Assembly (NCBI GenBank): GCA_020062525.1
Contig: JAGUWE010000137.1
Location: 1-5,738 of the forward strand
Length of the DNA: 5,738 nt
Reading direction: 5' to 3'
From: Patescibacteria group bacterium
GTDB lineage: Bacteria > Patescibacteriota > Patescibacteriia > JAACEG01 > JAGUWE01
The position numbers and the translations under genes were made by a program. Of this stretch, positions 1 to 4,435 are shown in pieces; position 1 is the first letter of the stretch, and the number at the start of each line of letters is the position of its first letter. Below the pieces are notes generated by a model. The model was not told the DNA's origin. It was given only the letters and a program-made list of their open reading frames with translations, and searched no databases.

Positions 1-231
1 ACCATAAATTTCTAAATTCAGCATTCCTTTTAGAAACTCAGCCGATTGAGTTTCTTGTGGCGGCAATTTCTCTAAATTAGCCAAAAAATTTTTGATTCCT
101 GGCTCAAGTTTTTCTTTTGGCAGATTAACATAGCTTCTTGCTAATCCAACGATTCTGGCTTGTGTTTCTAATCTTTCTTTTTCAGGTTCAAAAGAGGTGA
201 GTTGTTGAGAGATGATTCGGTCTTTTAACAT
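1..231 (-). CDS. Unrecognised protein, N-terminal 77 residues (3' end outside window)
   Basis: An open frame runs from an ATG at 231-229 to the left edge without a stop, which is unlikely by chance in such A+T-rich DNA. It begins 7 bp after the topA stop, so it is probably the next gene of the same transcript. The protein starts MLKDRIISQQLTSFEPEKER and is charged, rich in Glu, Lys, Leu and Gln, and predicted mostly helical. There is no signal peptide, membrane segment or cysteine cluster. I do not recognise a family, and the diagnostic part may lie beyond the window. The stretch before the ATG is purine-rich (GAAGAAAAA) but not a true Shine-Dalgarno sequence, so translation may depend on coupling to topA. 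That it is a gene is fairly likely; its function is unknown. Confidence 0.65.
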   Translation of the reverse strand, partial: MLKDRIISQQLTSFEPEKERLETQARIVGLARSYVNLPKEKLEPGIKNFLANLEKLPPQETQSAEFLKGMLNLEIYG

Positions 232-238
232 AAAAAGT

Positions 239-2449
239 CTATTTTTCTTCTGGTGGTTTTTGCCAGGAAACATAGTCGCAGTTGGGGTAGTTTGAACAGC
301 CATAGAAGAAACGGCCGCGTTTGCTACGCCGGCGGACAACAGTTCCTACCTGGCATTTGGGACATTTGATTTCCTCGCCTTTTTCATTAGTAATTTTAAA
401 ATTATTATCTAAGTGTTTAGTATTTTTGCAGTCGGGGTAACCAGAACAGGCCAAAAATTTGCCAAACCGGCTTTTTTTAACAACCATTGGTTGGCCGCAC
501 TTTTCGCAAATCATTTCAGTTTTTTCATCTTGTTGGGGAGTTATCTCGTTTTCGTTTTTTTCATTATCTTTTGTTAAATTTTGTGTATATTTGCAGCGGG
601 GAAAACTAGAGCAAGCCAAAAATTTGCCAAAGCGGCTCATTCGGGTAACTAAAGACGCGCCGCATTTGGGACATTTTTCCTCGGTTACCTCGCCCAGGAC
701 TTTTTCTTTGGAAAGTGTTTTTTCTTTTTGGACTAAATTTTTCTTAAAGGGCCAATAAAAATCAGCAATCACCGGCTGCCATGAAGTTTCGCCTTGAGCA
801 ATTTTATCTAAATCATCCTCCATTTTAGCTGTAAACTGGTAATCAACAATTTGCGAGAAATGCTTTGTCAATAAATCATTAACCAAAAAAGCCATTTCGG
901 TTGGTTTGAGGCGGCCGGTTTCTTTTAGGACATAACCGCGCTCCTGAATGGTGCTGATAATCGGCGCATAAGTTGAGGGCCGGCCAATGCCGTAACTTTC
1001 TAATTTTTTAATGAGTCCCGCTTCTGAATAGCGAGCCGGCGGCTGAGTGAAATGCTGATTGTTTTTTATCTCAAGAAGAAGCAAGGTATCCCCTTCTTTA
1101 ACCTGAGGCAAAATCGTTTCACTGGTGGCGGTCTGATAGATTTTTAAAAAACCCATGAACTTGACTATCTGGCCATTAGCCAAGAAAGTATAGGGCGTCT
1201 TTTGGGCTTCTATTTCCAAAGCGGTTTGATCAAAAAAAGCATCGGTCATCTGAGAAGCAACTGTTTTTTGCCAGATTAGTTGATAAAGTTTAGCTTGGTT
1301 TTTATCTAAATAATTTTTGATTTTTTCCGGCTGGCGAAAAACACTGGTTGGCCTGATTGCTTCATGAGCTTCTTGGGCCAATTTAGCTTTGGTTTTGTAA
1401 TATTTTTTGCCCCTGAAGTAGTTTGGTTCAAAATTATTTTTAAGATAAGTTGCAACTTCATCTAAAAATTTTTCTGCCAAATTCAGCGAGTCAGTTCGCA
1501 TATAAGTAATTAAACCGACAGAACCTTCTTCTCCCAACTCAATACCTTCATAAAGTTGCTGAGCCAGCCGCATTGTCTGTTTGGCTGAAAAACCAAAGCG
1601 GCGGTTGGCTTCCTGCTGCAGAGTTGAGGTAATAAAAGGCGACGGGCTTTTGCGGATAACCTCTTTTTTTCTAATATTTAAAACCCGATAAGTCGTCTCT
1701 TCTAAGTTTTTTAAAATTGCCTGGGACTGGGTCTCATTTTTTATTTCTAATTTATCAATTTTCTGACCATTAATTTTATCAAGATGAGCAAAAAATGGCT
1801 GGCCGCTGGCTTCTTGGGTTTTACCCTCAAGCGGATCAAAAATAGCGTCAATTGTCCAATATTCTTCCTTTTTAAAAATTTGGATTTCTTTTTCTCTTTC
1901 AACAATTAGCCGCACCGCCACTGATTGGACGCGGCCAGCTGAAAGTTTTTTAGTGACTTTGCGCCAAAGAAAAGGCGAGAGCTCATAACCAACCAAACGG
2001 TCTAAAAGGCGTCGGGCTTGTTGGGAATCAACTAAACCCAAATTAAGGCCACGCGGTTCCTTTAAAGCATTAGCAATCGCTTCTTTAGTGATTTCGTGAA
2101 AGACAATCCGTTCTACCTTATTTTTGATTTTTGATTTTTGATTTTTGATCTTGTTCAAGCCAAGGGCTTGAACAAGATGCCAAGCAATGGCCTCACCTTC
2201 GCGATCCTCATCAGTGGCCAGGATTATTTTATCAGTTGATTTAAGTTTACCCTTTAGGTCTTTAATAATTTTTTTAGCTTTAGGTGAGATGACATAATGG
2301 GGCTTAAAATTATTTTCAATCTCAATACCCATTTGATTTTTGGGCAAATCCCGAACGTGGCCGTAGGAAGAAGCGACCTGATAATTTTTGTCCAAAAATT
2401 TGGCAATGGTCTTAGCTTTAGTTGGTGATTCAACAATAACGAGATTCAT
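239..2449 (-). CDS. topA: DNA topoisomerase I (type IA, omega protein)
   Basis: TopA relaxes negatively supercoiled DNA by cutting one strand through a tyrosine-DNA bond, and acts on the nucleoid behind moving RNA polymerase. The 736-residue protein starts with a Toprim domain: Glu7 in VESPTKAKTI and the metal-binding Asp80, Asp82 and Glu84 in ATDEDREGEA. The catalytic Tyr316 and its partner Arg318 lie in GLITYMRTDS. The type IA core runs to about residue 570. Three four-cysteine zinc ribbons follow: Cys593/596/613/619, Cys648/651/668/674 and Cys696/699/718/724. The protein is shorter than the 865-residue E. coli enzyme, mainly at the C-terminus. The start is fixed by the conserved MNLVIVESPTKA opening, although AATCCT before the ATG gives no Shine-Dalgarno site. 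About ten extra residues after ALGL (KIKNQKSKIKNK) are encoded by a tandem repeat and look like a repeat insertion at a surface loop. All key residues are intact, so the enzyme should be active. Confidence 0.97.
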   Translation of the reverse strand: MNLVIVESPTKAKTIAKFLDKNYQVASSYGHVRDLPKNQMGIEIENNFKPHYVISPKAKKIIKDLKGKLKSTDKIILATDEDREGEAIAWHLVQALGLNKIKNQKSKIKNKVERIVFHEITKEAIANALKEPRGLNLGLVDSQQARRLLDRLVGYELSPFLWRKVTKKLSAGRVQSVAVRLIVEREKEIQIFKKEEYWTIDAIFDPLEGKTQEASGQPFFAHLDKINGQKIDKLEIKNETQSQAILKNLEETTYRVLNIRKKEVIRKSPSPFITSTLQQEANRRFGFSAKQTMRLAQQLYEGIELGEEGSVGLITYMRTDSLNLAEKFLDEVATYLKNNFEPNYFRGKKYYKTKAKLAQEAHEAIRPTSVFRQPEKIKNYLDKNQAKLYQLIWQKTVASQMTDAFFDQTALEIEAQKTPYTFLANGQIVKFMGFLKIYQTATSETILPQVKEGDTLLLLEIKNNQHFTQPPARYSEAGLIKKLESYGIGRPSTYAPIISTIQERGYVLKETGRLKPTEMAFLVNDLLTKHFSQIVDYQFTAKMEDDLDKIAQGETSWQPVIADFYWPFKKNLVQKEKTLSKEKVLGEVTEEKCPKCGASLVTRMSRFGKFLACSSFPRCKYTQNLTKDNEKNENEITPQQDEKTEMICEKCGQPMVVKKSRFGKFLACSGYPDCKNTKHLDNNFKITNEKGEEIKCPKCQVGTVVRRRSKRGRFFYGCSNYPNCDYVSWQKPPEEK
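2121..2148. repeat. Four perfect 7-bp tandem copies (TTTTTGA) inside topA
   Basis: TTTTTGA occurs four times in a row without a mismatch (TCAAAAA on the coding strand). Three 7-bp copies equal 21 bp, so adding or losing three units keeps the reading frame. It encodes the core of KIKNQKSKIKNK between the conserved AWHLVQALGL and VERIVFHEIT blocks of TopA, where most homologues have only a short linker. The word TTTTGATTTTT also occurs in the topA-dprA intergenic repeat at 2561-2571, suggesting a shared origin. Confidence 0.85.
2148..2178. repeat. Perfect 14-bp inverted repeat with 3-nt loop inside topA
   Basis: ATCTTGTTCAAGCC at 2148-2161 is followed, after the 3-nt loop AAG, by its exact reverse complement at 2165-2178. 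It abuts the 7-bp tandem repeat. On the coding strand one arm encodes the conserved HLVQA and the other encodes LNKI at the start of the insertion. No U-tract follows it in the direction of topA transcription, so it is not a terminator. Confidence 0.85.
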
Positions 2450-2462
2450 AGGATTAATTTAA

Positions 2463-2590
2463 AATTCAAATATCAAAATGTAAAATGACAATGTAAAATG
2501 CAAAATTAACTAAAGTTAAAATGGTTTTTAAATTTGCTAATTTTAAATTTTGCTCTGTCATTTTGATTTTTACATTTTGCATTTTGAATT
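2463..2590. repeat. Imperfect A+T-rich inverted repeat filling the topA-dprA gap
   Basis: The left arm (about 2463-2509) and the reverse complement of the right arm (about 2543-2590) share their outer 23 bases with only three mismatches: both begin AATTCAAA and continue CAAAATGTAAAA. Further inward both carry AAAATGACA and GCAAAATT in the same order, separated by small indels. The whole gap is about 19% G+C and contains no open frame. The style, short AAAATG/AAAATC/GTAAAA words, is like the dispersed intergenic repeats I associate with Patescibacteria genomes. The right arm touches the last two bases of the dprA stop codon. It could be a nonautonomous mobile repeat or an RNA hairpin between two cistrons. 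No transposase or target-site duplication is visible. Confidence 0.7.
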
Positions 2591-3692
2591 ATCTCGCTAT
2601 GACATAATTCATTCCTCCTAAATTTTTCACTATTCCCTTAAGTTCCATTAGTGCTAAGGTTGAATTGACTTGGGCTGGGGGCAGTTTACTAAGATGGATA
2701 ATTTTGTCAATATGAAGAGGGTCCTTACATAAAAATTCCAGAATAATTTTTTCTTCTTCGGTTTCGGCAATGATTTTTTGGTTTTCGAGAAATTCAGTGG
2801 CCTGCTTTAAGTTAAGACTTTCTAAAATATCAGTAGTAGAAGTCACTAATTTGGCTCCTAATTTAATTAGATTATTAGCTCCTTGAGAGTTTTTGCTATA
2901 AATATTGCCAGGGACAGCAAAAATTTCACGGTTTTGCTCTAAAGCAAAATTAGCCGTAATTAAAGTACCACTTTTTTCCGGCGCTTCAATAATTAAGACA
3001 CCTAAAGAAAGGCCAGAAATCAAACGATTGCGAGCTGGAAAGTGTTGTTTAAGAGGCAAAGTGCCGGGCGGATATTCAGAAAAAAGAAGCCCTCCTTTTT
3101 CAATAATTTTTTTAGCTAAATAACGATTGCTACTAGGATAAATATTTTGTTTGTCTAAACCAGAACCCAAAACAGCAATGGTTTTGCCGCCGGATTCCAA
3201 GGCCGTCTGGTGAGCCAAAGCATCAATACCTAGGGCTAAACCACTGACAATCGTTAAGCCAGTTTGAGTCAATTGGCGGGTTATTTCAACGGTAACTTGT
3301 TGGCCATAGGCAGTTGGCTTTCTGGTGCCGACCACGGCCAAAGAGAATCCCTGAGCAATTTTTAAATCGCCAGAGAAAAAAAGCAGTGGCGGCGGCTGAT
3401 AGATCTCTTTTAGTAGTTTAGGATAAGTTGATTCAAGAATGGTGACTATCTCCAATCCCTCTTGGTTGAGTGTTTCCCATTCCGCCTCAGGATTAATTTC
3501 TTTTCGTTTGATTAAAAAATTTTCCAAGGCCTCTACTTCTAAACCAGCTTCTATAAGTGCTTTTGAGGGAGCCTGCCAAGCTGCTTCTAAATTAGGAAAG
3601 GCCTGCAGTAATTTTTTTAATTTTTGCGGTCCGATTTTATTGATCTTGGAAAAAGCCAGCCAATATTTTTTTTCTTGGGTAGCTATTGACAT
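2589..3692 (-). CDS. dprA: DNA-processing protein DprA/Smf
   Basis: DprA binds incoming single-stranded DNA in the cytoplasm, protects it and loads RecA during natural transformation. It is also conserved in bacteria not known to be competent. The 367-residue protein has an N-terminal helical region with a helix-hairpin-helix-like KINKIGPQKLKKLL (about 16-29), then the Rossmann-like DprA core. Hallmarks in order are VVGTRKPTAYG (120-130), SGLALGIDALAH (150-161), the PARNRLISGLS loop (219-229), SGTLITANFALEQ (241-253) and AVPGN (259-263). A C-terminal winged-helix-like segment (about 312-367) completes the usual three-part layout, close in length to E. coli Smf. The ATG at 3692-3690 fits the domain start, but no Shine-Dalgarno site precedes it. 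A promoter candidate lies at 3721-3749, and the start codon overlaps the -35 box of the divergent RNA promoter. It is upstream of topA, an order also seen in other bacterial groups. Confidence 0.96.
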   Translation of the reverse strand: MSIATQEKKYWLAFSKINKIGPQKLKKLLQAFPNLEAAWQAPSKALIEAGLEVEALENFLIKRKEINPEAEWETLNQEGLEIVTILESTYPKLLKEIYQPPPLLFFSGDLKIAQGFSLAVVGTRKPTAYGQQVTVEITRQLTQTGLTIVSGLALGIDALAHQTALESGGKTIAVLGSGLDKQNIYPSSNRYLAKKIIEKGGLLFSEYPPGTLPLKQHFPARNRLISGLSLGVLIIEAPEKSGTLITANFALEQNREIFAVPGNIYSKNSQGANNLIKLGAKLVTSTTDILESLNLKQATEFLENQKIIAETEEEKIILEFLCKDPLHIDKIIHLSKLPPAQVNSTLALMELKGIVKNLGGMNYVIAR

Positions 3693-3714
3693 AATTATTA
3701 ATTTATGTTAAAAT
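3686..3714 (+). promoter_or_regulatory. Strong sigma70-type promoter for the plus-strand RNA
   Basis: TTGACA (3686-3691, six of six) and TAAAAT (3709-3714, five of six) are separated by exactly 17 bp, and TG at 3706-3707 gives an extended -10. A start near 3721 is expected. The -35 box overlaps the dprA start codon on the other strand. No plus-strand protein gene follows, only the structured region and its terminator, so the product should be an RNA. Confidence 0.75.
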
Positions 3715-3720
3715 ACCTTG

Positions 3721-3749
3721 ATAATAATTAATTTCTGGTTTTTTGTCTA
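3721..3749 (-). promoter_or_regulatory. Candidate dprA promoter
   Basis: On the minus strand TAGACA (3749-3744, five of six) and TATTAT (3726-3721, five of six) are 17 bp apart. A start near 3714 would give a dprA leader of about 22 nt. A separate promoter is expected because a terminator follows pth. This element overlaps the start region of the plus-strand RNA, so the two promoters probably cannot be occupied together. In A+T-rich DNA such matches arise by chance, so confidence is moderate. Confidence 0.5.
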
Positions 3750-3900
3750 CCAGTAGCGAACGCTGAAGGTCACCCCTCCTAACCAGAGGCAAGTAGCACC
3801 AAGTTAAGGTTGGTTGATGTATTTCAATCTACCTTCGCTGGTAGGCAATAAAGTGGAGGTTAATGTTAAAAACGCTGGGGACCCCCTCAGTGTTTTTAGT
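3721..3900 (+). ncRNA. Candidate structured noncoding RNA of about 180 nt, family unknown
   Basis: This gap between dprA and pth has no credible protein frame, but it has a near-consensus plus-strand promoter, a plus-strand terminator and raised G+C. A long-range stem pairs 3745-3754 with 3837-3846 (ten pairs, two of them G-U), extended by 3765-3770 with 3831-3836 (GAAGGU/ACCUUC). Small hairpins are possible inside, such as CCUC 3775-3778 with GAGG 3786-3789 and ACCAA 3798-3802 with UUGGU 3810-3814. The UAACC loop (3780-3784) complements GGUUA (3858-3862), a possible pseudoknot. The G-U pairs would be A-C mismatches on the other strand, which supports plus-strand expression. Length and isolation resemble 6S RNA, but I do not see its rod with a central bubble, the GGAAG tip of SRP RNA, the ends of tmRNA or the conserved core of RNase P RNA. 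A riboswitch is unlikely because no plus-strand gene follows. Confidence 0.65.
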
Positions 3901-3905
3901 TTTTT
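3868..3905 (+). terminator. Intrinsic terminator of the plus-strand RNA, possibly bidirectional
   Basis: AAAAACGCTGGGG (3868-3880) pairs with CCCTCAGTGTTTTT-side bases 3885-3897 in 13 continuous pairs, two of them G-U, around an ACCC loop. T-rich sequence (3893-3905) follows. On the minus strand the two wobbles become A-C mismatches, but the stem still has G-C pairs and is followed by TTTTT, so it may also end the der-pth transcript. The pth stop codon lies at its edge (3896-3898). Confidence 0.8.
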
Positions 3906-4435
3906 AACAATTTAATAATTTCTTGGTTTAAAATTTCAAAGAGGTCGTTAAATTGTTTGAGCTCGTCTTTTTTAAAATTTTCTAAAACAAAGCGTTCAGT
4001 TGGAAAACTTGGACTTTTTATTTTTGGGCCAACGCCAATACGCAGGCGCCAAAAATTTTTAGTTTTCAGTTGGTTAATAATTGATTGGACGCCCTGATGG
4101 CCGGCTGAGCCACGATTAAAACTTATTTTAAATTTACCCAAAGGCAAATCAATTTCGTCATGGGCAACTATGATATCCTCCGGTTTTATTTTATAAAAGG
4201 AACAAATTTTTTTAACTGCTTGTCCGGAATTATTCATATAGGTCTGGGGTAAAGCAATAAAAAAATTTTTATCGTCCAATTTGGTTTTAACAATCAATGC
4301 TTTAAAATTTTTGTTTAATTTTAATTGTGGTAATTGATAGGTTTTAATCAAGTTTTCAATCAATAAAAAGCCGACATTGTGGCGAGTGAGCGAATATTTT
4401 TTGCCGGGATTGCCCAGGCCGACTAAAAGTTTCAT
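3896..4435 (-). CDS. pth: Peptidyl-tRNA hydrolase
   Basis: Pth cleaves the ester bond of peptidyl-tRNAs that drop off the ribosome and so recycles tRNA in the cytoplasm. At 179 residues it is close to the usual length of about 190. The signature LVGLGNPGKKY carries Asn9, TRHNVGF carries the catalytic His19, QTYMNNSG carries Asn68 and AHDEIDLPLG carries Asp93. The GSAGHQGVQSI segment has His113 but Gln114 where E. coli and most homologues have Asn114, a tRNA-contacting position. The ATG lies inside the end of der (ATGA, 4432-4435), and no Shine-Dalgarno sequence precedes it (TTTCCTT), so translation probably relies on coupling to der. A terminator-like stem overlaps its stop codon. The family assignment is firm. 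Confidence 0.96.
   Translation of the reverse strand: MKLLVGLGNPGKKYSLTRHNVGFLLIENLIKTYQLPQLKLNKNFKALIVKTKLDDKNFFIALPQTYMNNSGQAVKKICSFYKIKPEDIIVAHDEIDLPLGKFKISFNRGSAGHQGVQSIINQLKTKNFWRLRIGVGPKIKSPSFPTERFVLENFKKDELKQFNDLFEILNQEIIKLLKN

Noticed and set aside
459..758. Plus-strand open frames within topA, dprA and der (for example 459-758, 2905-3123, 3439-3711, 4907-5248)
   Set aside because: They lie opposite strongly conserved genes, have no promoter or start signal and give cysteine- or phenylalanine-rich peptides typical of antisense shadow frames.
2148..2178. Intragenic transcription terminator in topA
   Set aside because: The stem is perfect, but in the direction of topA transcription it is followed by an A-rich, not U-rich, stretch.
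2254..2436. A 60-codon minus-strand frame overlapping the topA 5' end
   Set aside because: It is an alternative frame of the conserved Toprim coding sequence with no start signal of its own.
2456..2484. Possible topA promoter on the minus strand, TTTACA, 17 bp, TAAATT
   Set aside because: The -10 matches only four of six and the -35 falls in the A+T-rich repeat, where such words are frequent. It would give an almost leaderless topA mRNA. Not strong enough to annotate.
2461..2590. CRISPR array in the topA-dprA gap
   Set aside because: The repeated words are short, degenerate and inverted rather than regularly spaced direct repeats, and no unique spacers are present.
3721..3900. 6S, SRP, tmRNA, RNase P or a riboswitch as the identity of the plus-strand RNA
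   Set aside because: Size fits 6S, but the rod with a central bubble is not evident. The SRP tetraloop motif, tmRNA ends and RNase P core are absent, and no plus-strand gene follows for a riboswitch to control. Left unassigned.
3863..3907. A 14-codon frame beginning ATG 3 nt after GGAGG on the plus strand (MLKTLGTPSVFLVF)
   Set aside because: Its codons are the terminator stem and U-tract, the spacing to GGAGG is too short, and the peptide has no independent support. The GGAGG is better explained as part of the RNA fold.
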